From CAVTJL01 sp963735065 (GTDB taxonomy: Bacteria > Pseudomonadota > Alphaproteobacteria > Geminicoccales > Geminicoccaceae), in the NCBI GenBank assembly GCA_963735065.1, contig CAVTJL010000004.1, forward strand, positions 1,178,001-1,242,000: a DNA stretch of 64,000 nucleotides. Direction: 5' to 3'. Shown piece by piece: positions 51,679 to 61,400 of the stretch. The position numbers were made by a program, and so were the translations under genes. Position 1 is the first letter of the stretch; each line of letters begins with the position of its first letter. The notes under the pieces were generated by a model, which was not told where the DNA came from, did no database searches, and saw only the letters and a list, made by a program, of their open reading frames with translations.

Positions 51679-52983
51679 TTGCGGCCCACGACCTCGGGAT
51701 TGTGTGTGACCCTCCATCCTAGCGCTGCCATCTCGACCCGGCACGCTCATCAGGTCGACGCGGCGGCGGTGTCTCGTTCCGTGTCCCGGATCGATGCCAT
51801 CGACGGGCTGCGCGGCATCTGCCTCGTCATGATGACGGTCACGCACCTGCAGTTCGACAGGGCGGTGCTGGTCGCCTACCTCAATCCGCGGCACTATGGC
51901 CTCACCAACTCCGCGCACGGCTTCTTCTTCATCTCCGGGCTCATGGTCGGCATCCTGGGCGTGCGCCAGTGCGCGAGATCGGGCCCGCGGGCCATGCTCG
52001 CACGGCAGCTCCGCCGGACCTGGTCCATCTTCGTGTGGCAGCAGGGGCTGCTCGCCCTGCTCCTGGCCTTCCTCGTGCTGCTTCCGGTGACGCGCATCGC
52101 CTGGGCGCCCTGGCTCGGCGAGCTGGCCAACAACCTCTGGGGCGCCTCGGTCTCCACGCTGCTCATGCTCAACGAGCCCTTCCTGCTCGATATCCTCCCT
52201 CTCTACGTCCTCTTCATGGCCATGACGCCTTTCCTGGTGCGCCTCGTGGCCGACGGCCGTGCCGGCTTCGTGATCGCAGGGAGCCTGACCCTCTGGCTCC
52301 TGGTCCAGCTCGGCGCCGAGCAGCCGGTGGGTGCTGCGCTGCACGCCATGCTTGGTGACGTCGGCGTGAGCCTCGAGCTTCGCAGCTATTTCGATCCTCT
52401 TGCGTGGCAGCTCGTCTTCGTTGCGGGCCTGGTGGCGGGGGGGCTCTGGTCCCGCGGCGAGCTCGCGGCACGGCTATGGTCGCCACGCGCCGTCAGGGTC
52501 TTCCTGCCGGGCTCCCTGCTCGTGCTGGCCGTCGGCTTCGCCTGGCGCCTGAGCGGCTTCGTCGAGCGACGCGAGATTGGCGTCGACCCTGCCATTCCCG
52601 ATCCGCTGCCGCATCTTCAGCTGGCCCTGCCCTATGTCGTCCATCTGGCTGCCGTGGCGTACACCCTTGCCTGGCTGCTCGGTCCCGGCCGCACGTCGTC
52701 GGTGCGTGCGGCGCGCCAGCTCGGCAGACTGGTCAACGCCATCGCCACCTGGCCGCCGCTGACGCTGATCGGCCGGCACGCCCTTTGGGTTTTTTCCTTT
52801 CATGTCGTTCTTTGCTATGCATGGCTCTATGTGGACCGAACGGCTGGCCCCATCCTCGATCCCCTGCAGAGCCTGATGACGATCGTCTGCGTCGTGAGCC
52901 TGGCGCTGCCGGCCATGCTGCGCGAGCGGCTCCTCATCCGCAGGCGGCTGGCGGCAGCCCTGCCCGTCGGCGCCGGCGGGTGA
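51679..52983 (+). CDS. OpgC-like membrane acyltransferase/succinyltransferase
   Basis: A 434-residue multi-pass protein (about ten hydrophobic helices). The frame can start at TTG 51679 or GTG 51706; the conserved part begins SRIDAIDGLRGICLVMMTVTHLQFD, as in OpgC proteins that modify periplasmic glucans. NSAHGFFFISGLMVGILG, EPFLLDILPLYVLFMAMTPFLVRL and the late LIGRHALWVFSFHVVLCYAW follow the family. Probable role: acyl modification of osmoregulated periplasmic glucan or other exported glycan. Monocistronic or with the VOC gene behind it (43-base gap). Confidence 0.82.
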   Translation: MRPTTSGLCVTLHPSAAISTRHAHQVDAAAVSRSVSRIDAIDGLRGICLVMMTVTHLQFDRAVLVAYLNPRHYGLTNSAHGFFFISGLMVGILGVRQCARSGPRAMLARQLRRTWSIFVWQQGLLALLLAFLVLLPVTRIAWAPWLGELANNLWGASVSTLLMLNEPFLLDILPLYVLFMAMTPFLVRLVADGRAGFVIAGSLTLWLLVQLGAEQPVGAALHAMLGDVGVSLELRSYFDPLAWQLVFVAGLVAGGLWSRGELAARLWSPRAVRVFLPGSLLVLAVGFAWRLSGFVERREIGVDPAIPDPLPHLQLALPYVVHLAAVAYTLAWLLGPGRTSSVRAARQLGRLVNAIATWPPLTLIGRHALWVFSFHVVLCYAWLYVDRTAGPILDPLQSLMTIVCVVSLALPAMLRERLLIRRRLAAALPVGAGG

Positions 52984-53026
52984 CGCGGATCTCGGGGCGG
53001 CGACAGATCAGGACGAGGAGCGCGAC

Positions 53027-53869
53027 ATGACGGCCATCGGTGAGCTCGACCACTGCGTGCTGCTGGCGCGCGACCTCGACGCGGCCGACCGACAGATGGC
53101 CCGGCTCGGCTTCCGTCCGACGCCGCGGGGCATCCACTCGGCCCACATGGGCACGGCCAACTCGACGATCGTCTTCGAGGACGGGCTCACCTATCTCGAG
53201 CTGATGGGCGTGCTGGCGCCCACGCCCGCCAACGAGGCCCAGCGGTCGGCCCTCGATCGCCGCGAGGGGCCCTACGGCATGGCGTTCAAGGCGCCGGACG
53301 CCCAGGCGGCGGCGCGCCGCTTCGCCGAGATCGGCATCGGTGACGGCGAGGCGGTGGCCTTCTCGCGGCCCGTGGCGCTGCCCGAGGGCTCGCGCGACGC
53401 CGCCTTCACCGTCGCCCGCACGCGTCCCGGGACCACGCCCGGCGCCTGGATTTTCGTCTGTCAGCACCATACGCCCGGGCTCGTCTGGCGGCCGGATCAT
53501 CTCGAGCAGCCGAACGGCGTGACCGGCCTGCTCGAGGTGGTGGGCGTGGCCGACGATCTGGACGACGTGGCCGGCACCTACGGCGCCATTCTGGGCGACC
53601 GCGTCTCGCGCAGCGCCAAGGGCGTCGAGATCGCGACCGGCACCGCGACGATCAGCTTCCTGCTGCCCGAGGCCCTGGCCGAGCGATACGGCATGCTGGC
53701 GCCATCGGCCGAGCCGCCGGCGCTGTTGGCCCTGCGGCTGCGCTGCCGGGACCGCGGCGCGGCGCGGCGCCTGCTCGACGAGGCGGGCATCCGGACGGCC
53801 GTGTCGCCCGCGGGCACGCTGCTCGTGCCGGCCGAGGAGGCCTGCGGCACCCTGCTCGAGCTCGACTGA
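53027..53869 (+). CDS. VOC family (glyoxalase_3-like) protein
   Basis: A 280-residue protein with two betaalphabetabetabeta modules. The first has LDHCVLLARDLDAADRQMARLGF, FEDGLTYLELMGV, HHTPGLVW and the second the LLEVVGVADDLDDVAGTYGAILGDRV unit. Candidate metal ligands His9 and the His pair of QHHTP are present. Function unknown; members act on small lactone- or aldehyde-type metabolites. Start ATG follows AGGACGAGGAGC. Confidence 0.82.
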   Translation: MTAIGELDHCVLLARDLDAADRQMARLGFRPTPRGIHSAHMGTANSTIVFEDGLTYLELMGVLAPTPANEAQRSALDRREGPYGMAFKAPDAQAAARRFAEIGIGDGEAVAFSRPVALPEGSRDAAFTVARTRPGTTPGAWIFVCQHHTPGLVWRPDHLEQPNGVTGLLEVVGVADDLDDVAGTYGAILGDRVSRSAKGVEIATGTATISFLLPEALAERYGMLAPSAEPPALLALRLRCRDRGAARRLLDEAGIRTAVSPAGTLLVPAEEACGTLLELD

Positions 53870-53922
53870 GGCACCCCCGAAAGGGCCGCAGGCGAGAATC
53901 GCCATCTCACGGGAGGCTCTTC

Positions 53923-54951
53923 ATGAGCACCACAGCCAATCGCCGGATCGTCCTGGCCGCGCGTCCCTCCGGGAAGCCGACGGCGGCGAGCTTCCGTCTC
54001 GAGGAGGCGCCGGTCCCGAAGGCCGGGCCGGGCGAGCTGGTCTGCCGCAATCTCTATCTCTCGCTCGACCCCTATATGCGGGGCCGCATGGCCGAGGGAC
54101 GCTCCTACGCCTCGCCGGTCGAGATCGGCCAGACGATGGTGGGCGGGACCGTCGGGCAGGTCGTCGACTCGCAGGCCGATGGGATAGCAGCCGGTGACTT
54201 CGTCACCGGGCAGGGCGGATGGCAGGACTATGCGCTCTTCCGCGGGACGGAGGTGCGGAAGGTCGATCCCGGCGACGCGCCGCTCTCGACCGCGCTGGGC
54301 GTGCTCGGCATGCCGGGCCGCACCGCCTATGTGGGGCTGCGCGACATCGGCCGGCCCAAGGCGGGCGAGACTGTCGTGGTCGCCGCCGCGTCGGGGCCGG
54401 TGGGCTCGCTCGTGGGCCAGCTCGCGGCGCTGCAGGGGGCCCGCGTGGTGGGCATCGCCGGCTCGGCCGCCAAGTGCCGGGACGTCGTCGAGCGCTATGG
54501 CTTCGAGGCCTGCCTCGACCACCACGCCACGGACCTGCCAGAGCAGCTGGCCGCCGCCTGCCCGCGGGGGATCGACGTCTATTGGGAGAATGTCGGCGGT
54601 CGCGTGCTCGAGGCGGTGCTGCCGCTCCTGAACGACTTCGCGCGCGTCCCGGTCTGCGGGCTCATCGCCTGGTACAACGCGACCGGCCTGCACGAGGGGC
54701 CCGACCGTCTCCCGGCCCTCATGCGCATGATCCTCACGAGGCGCCTCCTCGTTCAGGGCTTCATCGTCACGGATCGGCCCGAGGGCGATTTCCGCGCCGA
54801 TGTCGGCCGGCAGGTGCGCGAGGGCCGGATCCACTATCGCGAGGACATCCGCGAGGGCCTGGAGCAGGCGCCCTCGGCTCTCATCGGCCTGCTCGAGGGC
54901 GAGAACCTGGGCAAGCTCCTGATCCGGCTCGCGCCCGACCCGACGCGCTGA
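53923..54951 (+). CDS. NADP-dependent medium-chain oxidoreductase (curcumin/leukotriene-B4 reductase type)
   Basis: A 342-residue MDR enzyme without zinc motifs. ATG is preceded by GGGAGG. Seen: N-terminal NRRIVLAARPSGKPTAASFRLEEAPVP, DPYMRGRM, GVLGMPGRTAYVGL, AAASGPVGSLVGQLA cofactor fold, DVYWENVGGRVLEAVLPLL and CGLIAWYN, all typical of NADP-dependent double-bond reductases acting on alpha,beta-unsaturated ketones or aldehydes. Downstream 12-bp tandem repeats follow its stop. Confidence 0.92.
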   Translation: MSTTANRRIVLAARPSGKPTAASFRLEEAPVPKAGPGELVCRNLYLSLDPYMRGRMAEGRSYASPVEIGQTMVGGTVGQVVDSQADGIAAGDFVTGQGGWQDYALFRGTEVRKVDPGDAPLSTALGVLGMPGRTAYVGLRDIGRPKAGETVVVAAASGPVGSLVGQLAALQGARVVGIAGSAAKCRDVVERYGFEACLDHHATDLPEQLAAACPRGIDVYWENVGGRVLEAVLPLLNDFARVPVCGLIAWYNATGLHEGPDRLPALMRMILTRRLLVQGFIVTDRPEGDFRADVGRQVREGRIHYREDIREGLEQAPSALIGLLEGENLGKLLIRLAPDPTR

Positions 54952-54958
54952 AACATCG

Positions 54959-54998
54959 CCGGATGCGGGGCCGGATGCGGGGCCGGATGCGGGGCCGG
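54959..54998. repeat. 12-bp tandem repeat, about 3.3 copies
   Basis: The unit CCGGATGCGGGG is repeated exactly three times (54959-54994), followed by CCGG. It lies in the gap between the MDR gene stop and the convergent membrane-protein gene. It may be a polymerase-slippage product. Confidence 0.75.
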
Positions 54999-55010
54999 GA
55001 TGCCCTGCCG

Positions 55011-55490
55011 TCAGCCCGGCTTTCGGTCGTGCCAGAGCAGGGCCAGAAGGGCGGCCGGCGTCAGAAGGTCGGTGAGAAGGATCGGGCCGGCGTTGAGAAA
55101 CGCCAGGTCGTGATCCCGAATGATCGAGATGACGTGGCCCACGGCGGCGCCGCCCAGAAAGACGGCGAGCCACAGGGCGATCGCCAGGCGGAACGGCCAG
55201 CTGGCGTAGAAGGCGGCGGCGATGCCGACCACGCCCCGCCCGAGATTGCTGACCCCGACCTCGAGCTGGAAGGGGCTCGGCTGCCAGCCGGCGGCGGCGG
55301 CCACAGGCCCCGGGAAGACCAGATGCCCGAGCGCGGCCCACAGGCCTTCCAGCCCCACGGGGAAAAGCAGGACGAGGAAGATCAGGGCACGCACGAGCTT
55401 CCGCCCGGAGCGAGGTGGCGGCTGACGCCACCACGCCGCCGCGGCGCCGACGAGCACGAAAGCCCACATGATGACCGGAAACCACAACAT
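55011..55490 (-). CDS. DUF6790 family membrane protein
   Basis: A 159-residue protein with four hydrophobic helices, starting at ATG 55490 (AGAGGCGCG upstream). Features: AALGHLVFPGPVAAAAGWQPSPFQLEVGVSNLGRGVVGIAA, in which GW-x-SPFQ-x-EVG is the DUF6790-like core, then GHVISIIRDHDLAFLNAGPILLTDLLTPAALLALL. Function unknown. Family name is from memory of this pattern. Confidence 0.72.
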   Translation of the reverse strand: MLWFPVIMWAFVLVGAAAAWWRQPPPRSGRKLVRALIFLVLLFPVGLEGLWAALGHLVFPGPVAAAAGWQPSPFQLEVGVSNLGRGVVGIAAAFYASWPFRLAIALWLAVFLGGAAVGHVISIIRDHDLAFLNAGPILLTDLLTPAALLALLWHDRKPG

Positions 55491-56028
55491 CGCGCCTCTC
55501 AGCCTCCCCATGCCGGCCAGGGCGATCGATCGATCGGGCCGATAGGCTAGCCCCGCGCGGAAGGCCTGCCGAGCGCGCGGCGTCGCCTCCCTCCCCTCAG
55601 TCCCCGCGGCCCGGACGCGCGGAGCCTCGGCGGGTGGCCCGCCGCCGACACGAGATAGTCGGTCCCGCCGCCCATGCGCCAGGGACTGGCGCGGTGCGGA
55701 CGGCCGTTTCCGACCGAGCCCGCGGTCGCGAGCGGCTGCCCGGCAACCGGTCGAGCACTCTGGAGGTCGGGATTGTCCAAATTGCGACGAAATGGCTGGC
55801 AAATCCAGATCCGACGAGCAGCCGGCTGGTCTTGCACGGCGACCGGCCAGGTCACACTCGACCACGGCGGGAAACGGTCATCGGCCGCCACATCTACAGG
55901 TGTGACCAATAGCCGGACTGCCTACCCAAGGGAGCTACTTGCCCGTGCGGCGATCATCCCGAGCGCAATTCACTGGCACCTCAGTAAGCTTTCACCTAGG
56001 CTGATCCGTCAGTCCCGAGCAGCGCTTA
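55491..56028. other. intergenic region, 538 bases, no gene recognised
   Basis: Between a minus-strand membrane gene and the plus-strand FecR gene. Open frames on both strands are Arg/Pro-rich with no family signal. The final 200 bases are less G+C-rich and probably hold the promoter of the FecR-PKD operon. No repeat or hairpin of note. Confidence 0.45.
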
Positions 56029-58380
56029 ATGAACGAGAGACGAATGCCGAGGCGCTGGGCAGTAGGAGGAGGCATAGCGGCTCTGGCGTTGGGCTTGTTG
56101 GCCATGCCGGCCGCGTACGCTGCAACCGGAACCGTGCAGGCGAAGCTGCGCGAAGGACAGAGCCTGCGCGAGCTGGCGCAGCAATATCTGGGCGATCCCG
56201 ACCTCTGGACCGCGATCCTGCGGGCCAACGATCTCTCCTCGATCACGGACGCGAAGCCCGGGGTGACGCTGGTCATTCCGGTGGCGCAGATCGCCAAGGC
56301 GGACACGGCGCTGGCGGCGGCCCTGGCGGCGATCCAGGCGGCGACCAAGGAGGGTGCCCGCCTGTTCGCGACCGCGCAGATGGAAAGGTCTCTCGCCGTC
56401 TATCGGCAGGCCACGGCGCGACGCAAGGCCGGCGACTGGGACGCGGCAGCCTCGCTCGCCGCCTCGGCCCAGGCATCGGCCGACGAGGCACGCAAGGCCG
56501 CCAGCTCGAGCCGCGACACGCAGGCCGCAGCCCTGCTCAGCGACCGTGCCGGCGATGTGGAAGGACGCCGGCCGCAGGAGCTGGTCTGGAGCAACCGGCC
56601 GCTTGATTCGCTGCTGGTCGAGCAGGAGAACGTGCGCACACTCTCGCGCTCGACCGCCCAGATCACGTTCAACGACGACAGCCGGCTGCGCCTCAACGCC
56701 AACTCGGAGGCGGTGATCGAGCGCATGCGGTCGGATGCGCTGAGCCGCCGCGAGGAGGCCAAGGTCAGCCTCGTGCAGGGCGACTTCTACGCGCTGCTCA
56801 GCGGCAAGAGCGCCCAGAACAAGTTCGAGGTGGAGGTTCCCGAGGTCAAGACGGACGTCGAGAGCCGGGATTTCTGGGTGCGGCGGGACGCCAGCGGCTC
56901 GAAGTTCACGAACTTCGATGACCGCTCGCTCAGCGTGAACGCCAACGGCGCCACGGTCACGCTCGGGCGCGACGAGGCGACCATGGTCCGCAACGGCCGC
57001 CCGCCGACCGAGAAGCAGGCGGTGCTGCGGCAGACCAAGCTCGAGGCGCCCGCCGACAACAGCGACATCTTCAACGCGGACACGCCGCTGCGCTGGTCGG
57101 CGCTCGTGGACGCGGTGGGCTATTGGCTCGAGATTGCCGACGATGTCGACTTCCAGCGCATGGCGCTGACGCGATGGGGCATCAAGGACACGAGCTTCCC
57201 GGTCAGCGGCCTCAACGTCGGGACCTACTACTGGCGCATCTCGGCGCTGGACAAGTTCGGCCTGCCGGGCGCGCGCAGCGACACCTGGCGCTTCAACGTC
57301 CGGGTCGACCACACACCGCCCTTCCTCATCATCAAGGAGCCCGAGGAGGGGATGATCCTGCGCACGAGCCCGGCGCATCTGCGCGGCACCGCCGAGAAGG
57401 GGGTCACGCTGCGCCGGGCCGGCGAGCTCGTGCCGGTCGAGGCGGACGGCAGCTTCGACATCCCGATCGCCCTCGTGGACGGCGACAACGAGGTGACGCT
57501 CGTGGCGACGGATGCCGCCGGCAACGTCACCACGCGCACGCGGAGCCTCGTCTATGCGCCGGACCGGCCGGCACTGGTCGAGTTCGACGCCGGCATCCCG
57601 CATCTCGGACCCGATCGGTTCGTCACCAGCGGCAATGCCATCACGCTCACCGGCCGCAGCGATCCCGGCGCCCGCCTGGTCGTCGGCATCGAGAAGGCAC
57701 CGCCGCTCGCCTCGACCTTCGCCGACGAGAAGGGCCGCTTCACGCTCAGCGTGCCGGTGAGCGGGCCGAGCCAGACGATGACGATCAAGGTGACCCAGGT
57801 CTCGGGCGCCAGCGGCAGCAGCGATTTCTCCGTCCTTCAGGATCGCGAGCCGCCGACGATCACCTTGGAGACCGCCCCGCCGACGGTGACGGCGACCGAG
57901 TGGCTGGTGCTGCGCGGCCGTGCCGAGGGGGCCACCAGCCTCACCGTGGACGGCAAGCCCACCGAGCTTTCGAGCGAGACCTTCGACACCACGCTGACGC
58001 TGCAGAGCGGCCGCAACCAGGTGGAGCTGATCGCCGTCGACCTCGTCGGCAACCGCCGCGTCGACAGCTTCGACGTCATCCTCGATCAGGACCCGCCGCA
58101 GCTCGTGAGCCTCGAGGTGACGCCGCGCGATCTGAAGCCGGGCCAGCCGCTGCAGATCGCCCTCACCGCGAAGGACGCATCGGGCCTGCGCAAGGTGGCG
58201 CCCATCCGGCTGCGCGTGGGGTCGACCGACATCCAGGACCTGCTGGTGCTCGAGGGCGGCACGGGGACCTATCGCAAGGTGCTGCTGCTGCCGCCGACCG
58301 TCGCCGGCCGGGTCACGGTGCGCGATGTGGAGGTCGAGGACTATGCAGGCAACAAGGCCCGGATGACGCCGGACCAATAA
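56029..58380 (+). CDS. LysM-FecR-Ig-like multidomain surface protein
   Basis: A 783-residue exported protein. ATG 56029 is given; an inner ATG at 56044 behind GAGAG also gives the signal peptide (GGGIAALALGLLAMPAAYA). Next comes a LysM-like unit (VQAKLREGQSLRELAQQYLGDPDLWTAILRAN...VIPV, residues about 36-85), a helical linker (VYRQATARRKAGDWDAAASLAASAQ), and a FecR-type beta domain (VRTLSRSTAQITFNDDSRLRLNANSEAVIER, KVSLVQGDFYALLSG, residues about 200-320). Then come several Ig/bacterial-fibronectin-like beta modules (HTPPFLIIKEPEEGMI, TDAAGNVTTRTRSL, DREPPTITLETAPP). It likely anchors to peptidoglycan by LysM. It is followed after 29 bases by the giant PKD protein. Confidence 0.85.
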   Translation: MNERRMPRRWAVGGGIAALALGLLAMPAAYAATGTVQAKLREGQSLRELAQQYLGDPDLWTAILRANDLSSITDAKPGVTLVIPVAQIAKADTALAAALAAIQAATKEGARLFATAQMERSLAVYRQATARRKAGDWDAAASLAASAQASADEARKAASSSRDTQAAALLSDRAGDVEGRRPQELVWSNRPLDSLLVEQENVRTLSRSTAQITFNDDSRLRLNANSEAVIERMRSDALSRREEAKVSLVQGDFYALLSGKSAQNKFEVEVPEVKTDVESRDFWVRRDASGSKFTNFDDRSLSVNANGATVTLGRDEATMVRNGRPPTEKQAVLRQTKLEAPADNSDIFNADTPLRWSALVDAVGYWLEIADDVDFQRMALTRWGIKDTSFPVSGLNVGTYYWRISALDKFGLPGARSDTWRFNVRVDHTPPFLIIKEPEEGMILRTSPAHLRGTAEKGVTLRRAGELVPVEADGSFDIPIALVDGDNEVTLVATDAAGNVTTRTRSLVYAPDRPALVEFDAGIPHLGPDRFVTSGNAITLTGRSDPGARLVVGIEKAPPLASTFADEKGRFTLSVPVSGPSQTMTIKVTQVSGASGSSDFSVLQDREPPTITLETAPPTVTATEWLVLRGRAEGATSLTVDGKPTELSSETFDTTLTLQSGRNQVELIAVDLVGNRRVDSFDVILDQDPPQLVSLEVTPRDLKPGQPLQIALTAKDASGLRKVAPIRLRVGSTDIQDLLVLEGGTGTYRKVLLLPPTVAGRVTVRDVEVEDYAGNKARMTPDQ

Positions 58381-58409
58381 CCGAAGAAAATCGACAGGGG
58401 CCAAACAAC

Positions 58410-61400
58410 GTGACGAAGCACAAAGGACCGACCAGCGTCCTGTTCCTCCTCAGCTTTCTTCTGCTCGGCCTCGGCCAGGCGCGCGCCGAGGAGCCGCTCT
58501 CGATCACCTACGGCCCCAAGGCCAGGACGTCGGAGGGCGATCCCGACTTCCGGGACACGATCTATCTCGCGGTTCCGGACACGACCAAGGACCGGCTCTA
58601 CATTCGCGTCTTCGATCCCGACACCGGCGGCGCCTACGACCTGCAGCACGGGGCTGCCTTCGACACGCGCATGAGCTTCACGCTGTTCGGCGGGCCGGGC
58701 GCCGGGGCGCCCCCGGCCGCGCCGCCCGATGCGACGGCCAAGTCCGACGGCCGCAAGGACGCCCAGGCCCCTGCCCCGGCCGAAGCGACGAGCCTCAAGG
58801 TGCTGGCGAGCGGCGAATATGGCGAGGACCCGTCCGTCGACGACAGCTGGGTCACGCTCGCGAGCGTCATGCCCGAGCAGGGCGACCATGTGGGCGACAG
58901 GTACGTCTTCCGGCTCGAGATCGTGGGCCTCACGGGCGAGGACGGCAATCTCTACGAGCCCACGGTGAGCCTGCGCGATCGCCGCAACGTGGCGCCGGAA
59001 GGCCTGGCCATGCTCGACTGGGCGCCCACCGTCCGCATCCCGCGCCTCAAGGTCCAGACGGAGCTGGCGTTCGACGTGCCGGCGGATGCGCAGCGCATCA
59101 CCATCCACAATTTCGACGCGGCCTCGGGCGAGGTCGCCTTCGCCAGCACCTGGCGGACCGTCCCTGTGGCGGCCTCGGGCCAGGGCGACTGGCGTGCCGG
59201 CGAGGTGACGCTGCTGCCGCAGGAGCGGGGCAGCACGGCCTCGGTGGTGGTCTCCGGCGGCGTCGAGATGCCGAACGACCTCACGCTCTACGTCACCGAT
59301 CAGAGCGGGCGGATGCTGCCGATGCACCTGCCGGCGCGTGCGTTCGTGCCGAACCACCGGCCGGAGCCCGTGGCCAGCGTGACGCCGCTTGCCGAGTGCA
59401 GCGCCGTCGCCTTCGACGCGACCGGCTCCACCGATGCCGATGGCGACCGCCTGAGCTATCGTTGGGACTTCGGCGACGGTGCGGAGAGCGACGCGGCGGC
59501 GACCGTGCATCGCTATGCCGGCCCCGGCATCTATGACGGCGCCCTTTATGTGCGCGACAGCTCCGGGCAGGTGGGGAACGGGGCCGTGGCGCCCTTCAAG
59601 GTGACCCTGAGGCGCGCCCCTTCCGCCGCGATCGAGGCGGCACCCCTGACGGCGCCCGGCGCGCCGCTGACCTTCGACGGGAGCGGCTCGGCGCCCGGCG
59701 AGCGTCCGATCGCCCGCTACGAGTGGGACTTCCAGGACGGCACCAGGGCCGAGGGCGCCCAGGTGAGCCACAGCTTCGCGCGCTCCGGGCGGTACGTCGT
59801 GACCTTGCGCGTCCGCGACGACCTGCCCGGTCCGTGCGACAGCTCGGTGGCGCAGATGATCGTCGACGTCAACGCGCCGCCGGTGGCCGTGGCGGGTGCG
59901 GACGTCCACGCCGCCGTGGGCGAGACGGTGAAGCTCGACGGGCGGGGCAGCTACGACATCGACGGCGACATCGTCGCCTGGAGCTGGGATCTGGGCGACG
60001 GCACGACGATGACGGGGCCCGAGGTCTCGCACGCCTATGAGCGTCCGGGCACCTACACCGCCACGCTCACCGTGCGGGACGGGGCCGACCTCGCCAACAG
60101 CACGGCCACCTCGACGCTACGCGTGCTCGTCAACGATCCGCCCGTGCCGGCGCCCGGGCCGGAGCGCCACGTGGCGGTGGGCGAGATCATCCCGTTCGAC
60201 GGCAGCGCCTCGGTCGATCGGGACGGCAGGATCATCCGCTATGCGTGGGCGTTCGGCGACGGCTCGACCGGCGACGGCGCCCAGGTGCCCTATGCCTATG
60301 CCGCCCCCGGCCGCTATCAGGCCACGCTCAGCGTCACCGACGATTCGGGCACGAGCAGCAGCACGCGCTCGGCCAGCGCTCTCATCGTCGTCAACGCGCC
60401 GCCCGTGGCCAAGGCCGGGCCCGACCAGCTCGTCACCGCGAGCGAGGTCAGCTTCGACGGCAGCGGGTCGAGCGATCCCGACGGCGCGATCGCGAGCTAT
60501 GCCTGGGACTTCGGCGACGGGACGACGGGCACCGGGCCCAAGCCCAGCGCACGTCTACCGCAAGGCCGGGTCCTACCTCGTCCGGCTGACCGTGACCGAC
60601 AATTCCGGCACGATCCGCAATACCGCCAGCGACACGCTGCACGTGCTGGTCAATCGGGCGCCGGTGGCCGATGCCGGGCCGGACCAGATAGCGGCCCCGG
60701 GCCAGGAGCTCACCTTCGACGGCAGCGCCTCGCAGGACCCCGACGGCGATGTCGCCAGCTGGTCGTGGAGCTTCGGCGACGGCACCGGCGCCGAGGGCCA
60801 GCGCGTGCGGCACAGCTACGCCAAGCCCGGCATCTATCAGGTGCAGCTCACGGTTCGCGACAATACCGGCCAGGCGAACGCGGTGGGCTATGACCAGGCG
60901 AAGGTCACCGTCAACGCGCGGCCCGTGGCGAAGGCCGGGCCGGACCTGCTGGCGGCACCCGGCGACGAGGTGACGCTGGACGGCTCCGGCTCGTTCGATC
61001 CGGACGGCAAGATCACGAGCTGGCGCTGGGACCTCAGCGACCGCAGCGAGCCGGCCCTGGGCCCGACGGTGACGCGCACCTACGCGGCACCCGGGGTCTA
61101 CACCGCGCGGCTCACCGTCACCGACGACAGCGGGGCCATCAACGAGGTTGCCCAGGACGAGGTGACCATCCGCATCAATCACCAGCCGGTGGCCGATGCC
61201 GGCAGGGACATCACCTCGTCCGGCACCCTCATCGCCTTCGACGCCTCGGCCTCGGCGGACGCCGATGGCGACGCCCTGGTCTACCACTGGGACTTCGGCG
61301 ACGGCAGCACCGGTGCCGGGGTGCGGACGACCCACAATTATGCCGAGGGCGGCAGCTATCCGGTGGTGCTCACCGTCGATGACGGCACCGGGCTCAAGAA

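Noticed and set aside
54959..54998. Tandem 12-mer as a CRISPR-like or regulatory array
   Set aside because: Only three perfect adjacent units with no spacers; a simple slippage repeat.
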